Assembly: GCA_022821985.1 (NCBI GenBank)
Contig: JAJECP010000034.1
Location: 1 to 64,000 of the forward strand
Source of the DNA: Acidimicrobiia bacterium
GTDB lineage: Bacteria; Actinomycetota; Acidimicrobiia; Acidimicrobiales; Poriferisodalaceae
DNA: 64,000 nt
Reading direction: 5' to 3'
Shown: positions 37,622 to 47,023 of the stretch, one piece after another
Layout: each line of letters opens with the position of its first letter
Position numbering within the stretch: position 1 is the stretch's first letter
The notes under the pieces: model-generated
Databases searched by the model: none
The model's input: the letters and a program-made list of their open reading frames with translations, nothing else
Told to the model about the DNA's origin: nothing
Made by a program: the position numbers and the translations under genes

Positions 37622-38452
37622 GTGACGTCGCAGCATCCGTACCTGGATGAGCCGGGTCCGGTGCCGATAGCCCACCGCGGCGGCAGCGCGGTCTGGCCGC
37701 AGAACACCATGGCGGCCTTCGAAGGCGCCGTCGGCCTGGGCTACCGCCACCTCGAGACCGACGTGCAGGCAACCTCCGACGGGGTGCTGGCCGTGTTCCA
37801 CGACGACATGCTCTCCCCCACCTCGGACCTCGACGGGCGCATCTCGGAGATGACCTGGAGCGAGGTGTCGGGGGCACGTGTCGGCGGCGAGCCGATTCCC
37901 CGGCTCGAGGAACTGCTCGACGCCTTCGACGACGTGCGCATCAGCATCGATCCCAAGACCGATGCCGCCGTCGAGCCGCTCATCGAGGCACTGCGGCGGC
38001 CCGGCGTGCTGGAACGCGTGTGCATCGGCTCGTTCTCCGACGAACGGCTGGAGCGAGTAGATCAGGCCTTCGGCGACGCGGTGTGCCTCAGCTTCAGTCC
38101 CCAAGAAATCGCTCGCCTGCGGATGCTGAGTCTCACGGGACTGCTTGCGCGGCCCCGTCGCTCGGCCCGATCAGGCCCGCCAGGCCGCACGCGGCGCGAG
38201 CGACCTTTTCGAGGGCGGATCGCGTCCATCCCGCTACGTCAGGGACCGGTCCCGCTCGCAACCCGCCGGCTGGTCGACTATGCGCACCGGAACGGAGTGG
38301 CTGTGCACGTGTGGACCATCGACGACCCGGCCGAGATGCACCGCCTGCTCGACATCGACGTCGACGGCATCATGACCGACGAGCCCACGGTCCTGCTTGA
38401 CGTCATGGCGAAGCGGGGCGCCTGGCCCGCAGGCGACGAGGCCGGCACATGA
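37622..38452 (+). CDS. Glycerophosphodiester phosphodiesterase
   Basis: GDPD enzymes release glycerol-3-phosphate from deacylated lipids. The catalytic motifs are IAHRGG, ETDVQATSDGVLAVFHDD and ISIDPKTD; the C-terminal part has VAVHVWTIDD and DGIMTDEP. The GTG at 37622 gives 276 residues. Residues from ~170 to ~195 read as an Arg/Pro-rich stretch unlike the family, while another frame reads smoothly there, suggesting paired frameshifts. It shares ATGA with the next gene. Confidence 0.85.
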   Translation: MTSQHPYLDEPGPVPIAHRGGSAVWPQNTMAAFEGAVGLGYRHLETDVQATSDGVLAVFHDDMLSPTSDLDGRISEMTWSEVSGARVGGEPIPRLEELLDAFDDVRISIDPKTDAAVEPLIEALRRPGVLERVCIGSFSDERLERVDQAFGDAVCLSFSPQEIARLRMLSLTGLLARPRRSARSGPPGRTRRERPFRGRIASIPLRQGPVPLATRRLVDYAHRNGVAVHVWTIDDPAEMHRLLDIDVDGIMTDEPTVLLDVMAKRGAWPAGDEAGT

Positions 38453-39870
38453 GTACCGGCGTCATCGATGCCGGGCTGATCGACGAGCTGACGGGAATCG
38501 TCGGGGCAGTACACGTACTGCGCGCCCCGGAGATGACCGCCGGCTACAGCATCGACTGGACACGTCGTTTCGCCGGCGCGACGCCGCTGGTGATCCGACC
38601 CGGCGACACCGCAGAGACCGCTGCCGTCATGAGTGCACTGGCGGCTGCTCGGGTGCCGGTGGTGCCCCAGGGCGGCAACACCGGCCTCGTCGGCGGCAGC
38701 GTGCCTCTCGCCGGCGAAGCGGTGCTGTCGATGCGGCGGTTGAACATCTGCGAACCGGTGGATGAGCTCGCATCACAGGTGACGCTGGGTGCAGGCGTGA
38801 CACTGGCCGATGCCCAAGCACACGCGGCCGCGTCGGGACTCAGCGTCGGTGTCGACCTTGCGGCTCGCGACTCGGCCACGATCGGCGGCATGGTCGCCAC
38901 CAATGCGGGCGGCATCAACGTGCTCCGCTACGGCGCCATGCGAGCCCAGGTCGTCGGCATCGAGGCGGTGCTGGCCGACGGAACGGTGGTGAGCCACCTG
39001 GCAGGCCTCGAGAAGGACAACACCGGCTACGACCTCGGGAGCCTGCTGGCGGGCAGCGAGGGCACGCTCGGCATCATCACGCGGGTGCGGCTGCGACTGC
39101 ACCCCACCCAGCCCGAGCGCGCCACCGCGCTGCTGGCATTCGAGACGGCAGCCGATGCCGTCAGCGCAGCCGCGGCACTGCGCCGCGGTGTCGCCTCACT
39201 GCACGCGCTGGAAGCTGTCTTCGAGGGGGCCATGGCGCTCGTGTCGCGCCACCTTGGCGTCGCCCCACCAGTCGGCCGCCTCGGCGGCGATTCGCATCGC
39301 AACCCGCCCATCGAAGACGGCGGCGGAGCGTGGCTGATCGCCGAAGCCGCGGCACGCACCGATCCCAGCGATGAGCTCGGTGCTGCAGTCGAAGAACTGG
39401 CGGATCTCGTCGTCGATGCAGCGGTAGCGCTCGATCCCGCAGCCCGCCAGCGGCTGTGGGCGTTCCGCGACAACGTCACCGAGGCGATCTCAGCAGCCGG
39501 CATCCCCCACAAGCTGGACGTGACCTTGCCGGCGGCCCGCCTCGCCGAGTTCGTCGACGGCGTGCCCGATGTGGTCCGAGCGACCGACCCCGACGCCCAG
39601 CCGCTGCTGTTCGGCCACCTCGGCGACGGCAACGTGCACGTCAACGTGCTGGGTCCCGGCGGCGCCGAACCGGCCGACGAGGTGGATGACGCTGTGCTGC
39701 GCTACGTCGCCGAGCTCGGCGGCAGCATCTCGGCTGAGCACGGCATCGGCACCGCCAAGCTCTCCCAGCTGCATCTCAACCGCAGCGAGGCCGAATTGGC
39801 TGCCTTCAGCGCCATCAAGCGGGCGCTCGACCCGGTCGGCCTGCTCAACCCGAACGTCCTGCTGCCCTGA
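38449..39870 (+). CDS. FAD-linked oxidase, D-2-hydroxyacid dehydrogenase type
   Basis: The PCMH FAD domain has VVPQGGNTGLVGGSVP, ATIGGMVATNAGGINVLRYG and LLAGSEGTLGI. The C-terminal oxidase domain has FGHLGDGNVHVN and SAEHGIGTAK. The 473 residues match stand-alone D-lactate/D-2-hydroxyglutarate dehydrogenases. Unlike the glcDEF set, it has no Fe-S partner beside it. ATG overlaps the GDPD stop. Confidence 0.9.
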   Translation: MSTGVIDAGLIDELTGIVGAVHVLRAPEMTAGYSIDWTRRFAGATPLVIRPGDTAETAAVMSALAAARVPVVPQGGNTGLVGGSVPLAGEAVLSMRRLNICEPVDELASQVTLGAGVTLADAQAHAAASGLSVGVDLAARDSATIGGMVATNAGGINVLRYGAMRAQVVGIEAVLADGTVVSHLAGLEKDNTGYDLGSLLAGSEGTLGIITRVRLRLHPTQPERATALLAFETAADAVSAAAALRRGVASLHALEAVFEGAMALVSRHLGVAPPVGRLGGDSHRNPPIEDGGGAWLIAEAAARTDPSDELGAAVEELADLVVDAAVALDPAARQRLWAFRDNVTEAISAAGIPHKLDVTLPAARLAEFVDGVPDVVRATDPDAQPLLFGHLGDGNVHVNVLGPGGAEPADEVDDAVLRYVAELGGSISAEHGIGTAKLSQLHLNRSEAELAAFSAIKRALDPVGLLNPNVLLP

Positions 39871-39910
39871 GAGCCGCCCTTTCCGCTCGTGCTCCCATGC
39901 TGATGAGATT

Positions 39911-39948
39911 GGGCTCACGGGCCGCTCGGGCCTCGGGGCTCAGCCTCT
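39911..39948 (-). repeat. Intergenic repeat, short copy
   Basis: The reverse complement starts GAGGCTGAGCC and, after a short change, reads GAGGCCCGAGCGGCCCGTGA and GCCC, matching the first half of the unit at 13682. The distal half with the AACAAGAGCGGG segment is replaced by unrelated sequence. Confidence 0.65.
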
Positions 39949-39960
39949 AGCGTTCGAGGG

Positions 39961-41559
39961 GTGAGCCGATCCCGACCGCAGGTCCCGTTCGCCACCCGCT
40001 ATGCCCGCAACGGCATGGTCTGCAGCGTCGACCATCTCGCGAGCGAGGCCGGCGTGTCGCTGCTGCGTGCCGGCGGCTCGGCAGCAGATGCAGCGGTGGC
40101 GGCTTCCGCGGTGCTCGCCGTGACCACCCAGCACATGTGCGGCATGGGCGGCGACCTGTGGGCGCTGGTGCACCACGCCGACGGTACGGCCCCCGCAGCG
40201 CTCAATGCGAGCGGCCGGGCCGGCAGCGGCGCCGACCCCGACACGCTGCGCGCCGAGGGCCGCACACGGATGCGCTTCCGCAACGACATCCGCAGCGTGC
40301 CGGTGCCGGGATGTGTCGACGGATGGCTGAGCCTGCACCAACAGTACGGGCGCGCCCCGCTGGCGGAGGTGTTCGCCTCAGCGATCGACCTCGCAAGCCA
40401 CGGCTTTCCGCTCTCGCCCCACGGCGCAGTGGCTGCGGCACTGCTCGACGGCGTCGCCAACACCGGCGACTACTCGCCCCAGAACCGGCCGGGCGATCTC
40501 ATCACCCGACCCGGCATCTCAACGGCCCTGCACGAGATCGTCGACGGCGGCCGGGAGGCCTACTACGAAGGCGATTTCGGCCGAGACCTCATCGAGCTGG
40601 GCGGCGGCGAGTACGCCCCGGCGGACCTGGCTCGTTCCCAGGCCGACTGGGTGACGCCGCTGCAGACCGGCGCTTGGGGGCACCGCCTGTGGACCGTGCC
40701 GCCGAACTCGCAGGGCTATCTCACGCTCGCTGGCGCCTGGATCGCCGCCGGGTTGGACCTGCCCGCAGACCCCGACGATCCGCTGTTCGCCCACCTGCTG
40801 GCCGAGGCTGCCAAGCAGGCGGGATGGGATCGGCCCGCGGTGCTGTCGGAAGACGCTGACGGCGCGGCGCTGGTCGCGCCCGAGCGCCTCGCACCCCGCC
40901 GCGCCGCCATCTCGCCGGATACGGCGGCGGCGCTCGGCGCCGGTACCGGTACCGGCGACACCATGTACCTCGCGGCGGTGGATGCCGACCGCATGGGCGT
41001 GTCGCTGATCCAGTCCAATGCGGGGGGCTGGGGCATCGGGCTGTGGACCCCGACACACCGGATCAGCCTGCACAACCGAGGCATCGGCTTCAGCTTGGCG
41101 GAGGGCCATGCTGCGGAGTACCGACCCGGCCGGCGCCCCCCTCACACGCTCGCCCCGGCCATCGTGCAGCGCGCCGACGGGTCGCTGCGTTCGGTGGTGG
41201 GCACGATGGGCGGCGACGCCCAGCCTCAAGTGCTGCTGCAGGTGCTGGCCCGGTCGCTGTGCGCGGGCGAGGAGCCGGCGACGGCCATCGGATCGGGCCG
41301 CTGGCGCTGGGGCGCTGCGGAGGGAACCGGCTTCGACACGTGGGCCGATCCCGGCAATCTGCAGCTGTACGTCGAGGGTCATGCGGCGTGGGCGGGCCCC
41401 GACGGCCTCGCCGATCTCACCGGGCGGGGTCACCGGGTCGGCACCGACGGTCCGCATGACAATTCGTACGGCCATGCGCATCTCATCGAGGTGTTCGACA
41501 GCGTGCTCGCCGGGGCTTCGGACCCCCGGGCGCTCACCGGCGGCGTCGCCGGCTACTGA
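39961..41559 (+). CDS. ggt: Gamma-glutamyltransferase family protein
   Basis: This Ntn-hydrolase of the GGT family has 532 residues and starts at GTG 39961. The N-terminal ARNGMVCSVDHLAS and GGSAADAAVAA are family marks. The predicted autocleavage Thr is about residue 334 in GTGDTMYLAAVD, followed by SLIQSN and the later GTMGGDAQPQV. No signal peptide is visible, so it is probably cytoplasmic, unlike the periplasmic E. coli enzyme. Substrates may be gamma-glutamyl amides or acylated compounds. Confidence 0.9.
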   Translation: MSRSRPQVPFATRYARNGMVCSVDHLASEAGVSLLRAGGSAADAAVAASAVLAVTTQHMCGMGGDLWALVHHADGTAPAALNASGRAGSGADPDTLRAEGRTRMRFRNDIRSVPVPGCVDGWLSLHQQYGRAPLAEVFASAIDLASHGFPLSPHGAVAAALLDGVANTGDYSPQNRPGDLITRPGISTALHEIVDGGREAYYEGDFGRDLIELGGGEYAPADLARSQADWVTPLQTGAWGHRLWTVPPNSQGYLTLAGAWIAAGLDLPADPDDPLFAHLLAEAAKQAGWDRPAVLSEDADGAALVAPERLAPRRAAISPDTAAALGAGTGTGDTMYLAAVDADRMGVSLIQSNAGGWGIGLWTPTHRISLHNRGIGFSLAEGHAAEYRPGRRPPHTLAPAIVQRADGSLRSVVGTMGGDAQPQVLLQVLARSLCAGEEPATAIGSGRWRWGAAEGTGFDTWADPGNLQLYVEGHAAWAGPDGLADLTGRGHRVGTDGPHDNSYGHAHLIEVFDSVLAGASDPRALTGGVAGY

Positions 41560-41587
41560 GAGGTACAGCTCAGCGTCCGTGCGATAC

Positions 41588-41676
41588 CTCTTGTTTCCCG
41601 CTCTTGTTGCCCGTCTCAATTCAATACGGGCTCACGGGCCGCTCGGGCCACGGCTTCGCCTGCCGGCTCAGCCTCA
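41588..41676 (-). repeat. Intergenic repeat, copy with small insertion
   Basis: Reverse complement: GGCTGAGCC-GGCAGGCGAAG, then GTGGCCCGAGCGGCCCGTGA, then about 20 extra bases, then AACAAGAGCGGGAAACAAG. It matches the unit at 13682 and 58031 with the insertion placed after GTGAGC. The unit begins at the stop codon of the minus-strand GGDEF gene. Confidence 0.7.
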
Positions 41677-42282
41677 GTGCGGCAGCGGTTCGGCCACCTC
41701 CAGCCGGGAGGGGCCGAGCGACCGGGCGACGAAGAGGGCCGCGTACGCACGGTCGCGCAGATCGGCCGCTTCCAAGGCGTGAGTGGGATAGCTGGCCACC
41801 CCCATCGAGAGCGTGACGCCGGTGTGATATGAGCGGGCGGCCACCTCTCGCCGCACCCGATCAGCGGCCCACACCGCCCCCCCATGAGGTGTGTCGTCGA
41901 GGACAGCGGCCAGGATCCCGTCGGTGCAATGGCAGACGGTGTCTGACTCGCGCAGCGTGCCGCGCACCAGGCGCGCCGAAAGCCGCTGAGCTACCCGGGC
42001 CTGCGTACTGCTCAGCCCCTCGAAGCCGTCCACCTCGAAGAACACCACCGACAGCGGTTGGAGCGCCCGCCGGGCCAATGCCAGCTTGCGGTCGAGCAGG
42101 ACCGCGAAGACGCGCACATCGGGAAGTCCCGTGACGGGATCCAGCACAGAGTCGAATACGCCGGGGGTCGAGCCCCCGGCGCCATGGCGAGCCATGGAGC
42201 GCCAGAGTGCCACTGTCGAGCGATTCGCACAATGCCGAACCGCCAGACGGCGATTGCCCACGGAGCTCACCGCCCCTCGCAT
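41674..42282 (-). CDS. GGDEF-like protein with degenerate active site
   Basis: The fold of a diguanylate cyclase domain is visible from DPVTGLPDVRVF (residues ~50-60) through SVVFFEVDGFEGLS to the C-terminal TLSMGVASYP and an ALFVAR helix. The GGDEF signature is replaced by CTDGI, so cyclase activity is unlikely and a GTP/c-di-GMP-binding or protein-binding role is more probable. The start ATG 42282 gives ~202 residues. It is divergent from the next gene. Confidence 0.8.
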   Translation of the reverse strand: MRGAVSSVGNRRLAVRHCANRSTVALWRSMARHGAGGSTPGVFDSVLDPVTGLPDVRVFAVLLDRKLALARRALQPLSVVFFEVDGFEGLSSTQARVAQRLSARLVRGTLRESDTVCHCTDGILAAVLDDTPHGGAVWAADRVRREVAARSYHTGVTLSMGVASYPTHALEAADLRDRAYAALFVARSLGPSRLEVAEPLPH

Positions 42283-42341
42283 CCGCACGCGGCCAGCGTC
42301 GCCACCGCGTCCAATGTGCAGCTCCGCACTAGCGTCGGCGC

Positions 42342-43187
42342 ATGCGCATTACACGACATCTTGTGGACGGTCAACCCGCTCTGGCCGTGGTGACAGACCA
42401 GGGAATAGCAACGCTGGAGAGCGACCACACAGACCTGCCGTCGCTGCTCGAAGCGTGCGACGGCGACCTGAGGGCCGCAGTCGAAGCCATGTCGACGGGC
42501 CCCACCACGCCGCTCGACGAAGCAAGCCTGCTGTCGCCGGTGGGCCGCCCGCCGACCATCCTCGCCGTGGGGCTCAACTACCGGGCACACGCAGCCGAGG
42601 GCGGCCGTGAGCCCCCGAAGGTGCCGATCATCTTCAACAAGCACCACCACTGCATCATCGGACCGAGCGAGCCCATTCACCTTCCGGCGGCCGCGCCCGA
42701 CATGGTCGACTACGAGGGCGAGCTGGCCATCGTGATCGGGCGGGCTGCACGAGCAGTGTCTGCCGCTGACGCCGCCGACTACATCGCCGGCTACACGATC
42801 ATGAACGACGTCAGCGTGCGCGATTGGCAGCGCGCAAGCCCCACGATGATGATGGGCAAGTCGTGGGACACCCATGGCCCGTGCGGACCGTGGATGGTCA
42901 CCGGCGACTCCATCGACCCGCACAACTGCCGCCTGGTCACGGAAGTGAGCGGCGAAGTCCGCCAAGACGCCAAGACCGACGACCTCATCTTCGACTGCTA
43001 CGAGATTGTCGAGCATCTGTCGACCGCGTTCACGCTGGAGCCGGGGACGGTCATCGCCACGGGCACTCCCGAAGGAGTGGGAGCGTTCACCAAGCCACCC
43101 GCGTTCTTGAGCGCCGGCGACGACGTGTCCATCACCATCGAGGGCATCGGGACGCTCACCAACCCGGTGATTGCCGAGCCCGTCTAG
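42342..43187 (+). CDS. Fumarylacetoacetate hydrolase family protein
   Basis: The FAH fold is shown by ILAVGLNYRAHAAE, the metal-binding DYEGELAIVIG, YTIMNDVSVRDWQ, GKSWDTHGPCGPW and ATGTPEGVG. The family includes acylpyruvases, 2-hydroxyhepta-dienoate isomerases and oxaloacetate decarboxylases; the exact substrate is not evident. It has 281 residues and its own ATG at 42342. The AlkA-like gene follows 21 bases downstream. Confidence 0.9.
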   Translation: MRITRHLVDGQPALAVVTDQGIATLESDHTDLPSLLEACDGDLRAAVEAMSTGPTTPLDEASLLSPVGRPPTILAVGLNYRAHAAEGGREPPKVPIIFNKHHHCIIGPSEPIHLPAAAPDMVDYEGELAIVIGRAARAVSAADAADYIAGYTIMNDVSVRDWQRASPTMMMGKSWDTHGPCGPWMVTGDSIDPHNCRLVTEVSGEVRQDAKTDDLIFDCYEIVEHLSTAFTLEPGTVIATGTPEGVGAFTKPPAFLSAGDDVSITIEGIGTLTNPVIAEPV

Positions 43188-43208
43188 AGCTGCTGGCTTG
43201 GGGCAGTC

Positions 43209-44153
43209 GTGATGCGGCCTACGACAGCACCGGCGGTGCTGTCGGGAACGCCCGACATCAGGCAGCAGTTCGAATTCGACTACTCGCTGGACGTCGGCAG
43301 ATCGCTCGGGCGCGTCGGCGGCAAAGGTGCCGTGGGCCCCGTGCTCTACGACGGTCCCGACATCTGGCGCACCCTGGACACCCCGGCGGGCGAAGCCACG
43401 CTGCGCATCACGCGCGCAGGGCACATCGCAGATGTGGCCGGGTGGGGACCAGGCGCCGAGGTCGCCGCGGCAGCTGTGCCGGCGCTGCTCGGCGCCCATG
43501 ACGATCCCTCAGCCCTCGTGCCCCACGATGCCGTCGTGGCCCGCTGGGTGCGCCGCTGGCCTGCACGCCGGCTAACGGCCACCGGCACGATCTGGGAGCA
43601 CGTAGTGCCCACTGTCTGCGGCCAGAAGGTGCCGGGGCTGAACGCCAAGAACTCGTGGCAGGGAATCCTGCGGCGCTGGGGCAGGCAACCGCCGGGCCCC
43701 GCCCCGAGCGCGCTGCGGCTGCCGCCGACGGCGGAGCTGATGGCCTCGCTCGCCTACCACGAGTTCCACCGATTCGACATCGAACGCCGTCGTGCCGAGG
43801 CGATCATCGCCTTCGCCCGTCGCGCCGAAAGGCTGGAGCGGTTGGCCCAGTGCCCGCCGCAGCAGGCTCGCGAGCGCCTGCAGAGCATCAAAGGAATCGG
43901 CCCATGGACCGCGTCGATCGTGGTGCTGCTCTGCCACGGCGATCCCGACTCGGTGATCGTCGGCGACTACCAGATCCCCAGCTACGTCACCTGGCACCTC
44001 GCCGGCGAACGACGCGGCGACGACGACCGCATGCTCGAACTCCTCGAGCCCTACCAAGGCCAGCGCGCCAGAGTTCAGGCACTGGCCAAGTCAGCCGGCC
44101 CACCCCCACGCCACGGCCCCCGCATGCCCTTACAAGACCTGCAGAACCGCTAG
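43209..44153 (+). CDS. DNA-3-methyladenine glycosylase, AlkA-like (HhH-GPD)
   Basis: This base-excision repair glycosylase has the helix-hairpin-helix SIKGIGPWTASIV followed by the catalytic Asp region SVIVGDYQIP. The N-terminal ~100 residues form the AlkA-like beta domain. The 314-residue length fits. GTG start at 43209. It probably shares a transcript with the upstream FAH gene, without an obvious functional link. Confidence 0.88.
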   Translation: MMRPTTAPAVLSGTPDIRQQFEFDYSLDVGRSLGRVGGKGAVGPVLYDGPDIWRTLDTPAGEATLRITRAGHIADVAGWGPGAEVAAAAVPALLGAHDDPSALVPHDAVVARWVRRWPARRLTATGTIWEHVVPTVCGQKVPGLNAKNSWQGILRRWGRQPPGPAPSALRLPPTAELMASLAYHEFHRFDIERRRAEAIIAFARRAERLERLAQCPPQQARERLQSIKGIGPWTASIVVLLCHGDPDSVIVGDYQIPSYVTWHLAGERRGDDDRMLELLEPYQGQRARVQALAKSAGPPPRHGPRMPLQDLQNR

Positions 44154-44166
44154 CACCACGCGTTCG

Positions 44167-45942
44167 CTACAGCAGCAGTGCCTCGGGAACTTCGACGATC
44201 TTGGCCCGCAGGTACTCCCCCAGCGCCTTGGCCTGCGGATCCTGCCGCGTCGACGCTGCCACGCCCTCTTCCAGCAACCCATGGAAGATGAAGTTGAGGC
44301 TCCAGATGTTGGGCAGGTCGTAGCGGTCCACCCGGTGCTCGGCGGCCTCGGGCATCAGCTCGGCAAGCCGCTCGACGGTCAGATAGTCCGACAGCCACCA
44401 GAAAGCCCCTGACGAGCGGGCGAAGACGCCCAGGTTCGCATTCGGCCCCTTGTCTCCGGACCGGGTGCCGTACAGCGTGCCGAGCGGCACCGCCCGCGTC
44501 GGCCCACCGGGCGGCTCGACCCGTTCAGCCGGCCCCACCTCGACGTTCTCGAAGTCGAAGTCGGGTGGCGTGCTGTCGACCACCGTGCGACGACCGTCCA
44601 CCACCACCTGCATGGGAACCAGCGATGCGTCCACGAGCGCTGGCCAGTACACACCGAATGGCTGGCCGGGCCCGGGCCCTCCGCCGGTACCGAACATCCC
44701 GGGAATGGAGCACAAGCCGATCTCGGTGCCTGCATTCGAGAACGCTCGGCCCACCTTGCGCTCGTCGGGGTCCTTCACGATGATCTTGTAGACGGCGACC
44801 GCTTCCTCGTTGGTGCCCGGATCGGCCTTGTGGGTCGGCAGGAACTTGCGCACCACGGTCTCGTAGTCGTCGGGGCCGTAGGGGCAGGCATGCCAGAACT
44901 GGCGCTCGATGAGTTCTGCCTTTGCCTCGATGTCCAGCCCCGTCAGCCCGATCGAGATCTGGTTGCGGAAGCCGCCCTGGTAGTTCATGGCCACCTTCAG
45001 CGTGGGCGGCGCCGGCTCGCCCCGGGTGCCGCTGATGCGCACCCGGTCTCGCCCGATCTGGTCCAGCTCGATGGTGTCGAAGCGGCTCACAACATCGGGG
45101 TTCATGTAGCGCTCGCTCTGGATCTCATACAGCAGCTGGGAGGTGATCGTGCCGACCGAGACCTCCCCGCCGGTGCTCGCGTGCTTGCCGATCACACTGG
45201 AGCCGTCAGCTGCGACCTCCGCCCACGGGAAGCCCGGGTAGGTCATGTCGGCGATCTCGGTGAAGAAGCTGTAGTTGCCGCCGGTGGCCTGCCCGCCGCA
45301 TTCGATCACATGCCCGGCCACGATGGCGCCGGCAAGCGCATCCCAGTCGTCACGGGTCCAGCCGTGATGCCACGCAGCAGGGCCGGCCACCACGGCTGCA
45401 TCGGTGGCTCGCCCAGTGATGACGATGTCTGCGCCCTGGTTCAGCGCCTCGACGATCCCCCAGCAGCCGATGTAGGCGTTGGCGGTCACGATTCGATCGG
45501 CCAGTTCGCCGAGGGGCTGGCCGGTGTCGAGATGGGAGAAGTCGTTGCCGGCCGCGATCAGGTCGCTCAGCCGGTCCGTGAGGTCGTCACCATCGACGTA
45601 GGCGATCGACGGGTTCAGGCCCAGCCGGTCCGCCACCTCGGCCACCGCGTCAGCGCAGCCCGACGGATTGAGACCGCCCGCGTTGGACACCACCTTGATG
45701 CCCCGGTCCAGGCAGGTGCCCATGACTTCCTCCATCTGCGTGACGAAGGTGCGGGCATAGCCGGCGCCGGGTCGCTTGGCGGCGATGCGCGACAGGATCA
45801 GCATGGTCAGCTCGGCCAGCCAGTCGCCCGTGAGGGCATCGATCGGCCCGCCCGACACCATCTCCCGGGCGGCAGACAGCCGGTCTCCGAAGAAGCCGCT
45901 GCAGTTGGCGATCCGGATGGGCGGTGCGGTCGTCGTGCTCAT
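44167..45942 (-). CDS. AtuA-like protein (DUF1446, acyclic terpene utilisation)
   Basis: The N-terminal DUF1446 domain shows IANCSGFFGDRLSAA, SNAGGLNPSGCADAV, DIVITGRATDAAVV and CGGQATGGNYS. The C-terminal AtuA-like domain has YGTRSGDKGPNANLGVFAR. The full two-domain form has 591 residues from ATG 45942. In Pseudomonas AtuA belongs to the citronellol/geraniol pathway, but no other atu genes are beside it here, so the substrate is open. It is divergent from the next hydrolase. Confidence 0.88.
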   Translation of the reverse strand: MSTTTAPPIRIANCSGFFGDRLSAAREMVSGGPIDALTGDWLAELTMLILSRIAAKRPGAGYARTFVTQMEEVMGTCLDRGIKVVSNAGGLNPSGCADAVAEVADRLGLNPSIAYVDGDDLTDRLSDLIAAGNDFSHLDTGQPLGELADRIVTANAYIGCWGIVEALNQGADIVITGRATDAAVVAGPAAWHHGWTRDDWDALAGAIVAGHVIECGGQATGGNYSFFTEIADMTYPGFPWAEVAADGSSVIGKHASTGGEVSVGTITSQLLYEIQSERYMNPDVVSRFDTIELDQIGRDRVRISGTRGEPAPPTLKVAMNYQGGFRNQISIGLTGLDIEAKAELIERQFWHACPYGPDDYETVVRKFLPTHKADPGTNEEAVAVYKIIVKDPDERKVGRAFSNAGTEIGLCSIPGMFGTGGGPGPGQPFGVYWPALVDASLVPMQVVVDGRRTVVDSTPPDFDFENVEVGPAERVEPPGGPTRAVPLGTLYGTRSGDKGPNANLGVFARSSGAFWWLSDYLTVERLAELMPEAAEHRVDRYDLPNIWSLNFIFHGLLEEGVAASTRQDPQAKALGEYLRAKIVEVPEALLL

Positions 45943-46009
45943 ATTCACTGCTCGTCCTGTCGGGAGGCTCCGATGCAGGGTAGGTCACCGCTCTGCGAGA
46001 CTTCCGGCC

Positions 46010-46699
46010 ATGGCGAATCCTGTGCTCCTGCTTCACGGCTTCACCGGCTCGGTAGCGAGCACTTGGCAGCCGACCGGCATCATCGATCTGCTGTCCGACG
46101 GCGGCCGTGAGGTCATCGCGTGGGATCTGCCCGGCCACGGCTCGGCCGAAAAGCACCATGATCCGGCCGGCTACGCCGACATGGAGGCCAAGCTGGTCGA
46201 GCGGTTGGCAACCGAAGTCGGCGAGCAGACCGTCGATGGTGTCGGCTTCTCCATGGGATCACGCACACTGCTGGCCATGGCGGCCATGGCACCCCAGCGC
46301 TTCGGCCGCCTGGTGGTCTCGGGCGTCGGGCGGAATCTGTTCGAGCGCGACGACGAGCAGGCCGAGCGCATCGCACGCGGTGTTTCCGGGGAGGCCGAGG
46401 CCGACGACGTACACGCCCAGACCTTCGCTCGCTATGCCGCCGAGCCGGACCAGGACGGCCAGGCGCTGGCGGCATTCATGCGCCGCACGCACGCACCGCT
46501 CGGCGACGCCGAATTCGCACTCATCACCCATCCGGTACGGGTGGTGCTGGGCACTGAGGACTTTGCCGGCCCTGCCGACCCGCTGCTCGACGCCCTGGCG
46601 GACGCTTCGTTCACCGAGCTGCGTGGCTGCGACCACTTCGCCACGCCGAAGAACTTCGGCTTCATCGACGCGGTGATGGAACACCTCGAGGTTTTCTGA
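46010..46699 (+). CDS. Alpha/beta hydrolase
   Basis: A compact 229-residue hydrolase: oxyanion/HG motif LLLHGFTGS, nucleophile elbow GFSMGSR (Ser81), an acid near VLGTEDF and a catalytic His in GCDHFATPKN. The start MANPVLLL at ATG 46010 is directly at the fold. Substrate unknown. Its last 38 bases overlap the convergent DUF4031 gene. Confidence 0.85.
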   Translation: MANPVLLLHGFTGSVASTWQPTGIIDLLSDGGREVIAWDLPGHGSAEKHHDPAGYADMEAKLVERLATEVGEQTVDGVGFSMGSRTLLAMAAMAPQRFGRLVVSGVGRNLFERDDEQAERIARGVSGEAEADDVHAQTFARYAAEPDQDGQALAAFMRRTHAPLGDAEFALITHPVRVVLGTEDFAGPADPLLDALADASFTELRGCDHFATPKNFGFIDAVMEHLEVF

Positions 46700-46937
46700 G
46701 CCCTGACGCCCGCAGCCGCGCCACCAGTTCGCGGCTGTTCACCGCCACAGCTCCCGCTCGCAGCGCCAGCTCTCGCTCCATCTCGTCGACGTCGTAATGG
46801 TCACCCTGGAACGCAGCCCGCCGCTTGCCGATAAGCGCCGCGAACTGGTGCAACTCGTCGTAGCTCTCGTCTGAGACGAGATGAGCCCAGCGGCGACCGC
46901 GCCATGGCCAGCGGGCCTCGTCTACCAGGATTGCCAT
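46662..46937 (-). CDS. DUF4031 family protein
   Basis: The 91-residue protein starts MAILVDEARWPWRGRRWAHL, followed by DELHQFAALIGKRRAAFQGDHYD, the characteristic DUF4031 pattern of small actinobacterial and phage proteins of unknown function. ATG 46937 fixes the domain at the N-terminus. It overlaps the hydrolase gene tail to tail. Confidence 0.85.
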   Translation of the reverse strand: MAILVDEARWPWRGRRWAHLVSDESYDELHQFAALIGKRRAAFQGDHYDVDEMERELALRAGAVAVNSRELVARLRASGLRKPRGVPSPRR

Positions 46938-47023
46938 CAGTCCAGCTTGGTATATGGCCCTCCGACCGCGCGGGACGGCGTCGCGAAATAAGCTGATTCG
47001 GCGCCTAGCGGGGGAGGCGCGAC

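Noticed and set aside
39961..41559. Signal peptide on the gamma-glutamyltransferase
   Set aside because: The N-terminus has no hydrophobic core, and no upstream in-frame start adds one.
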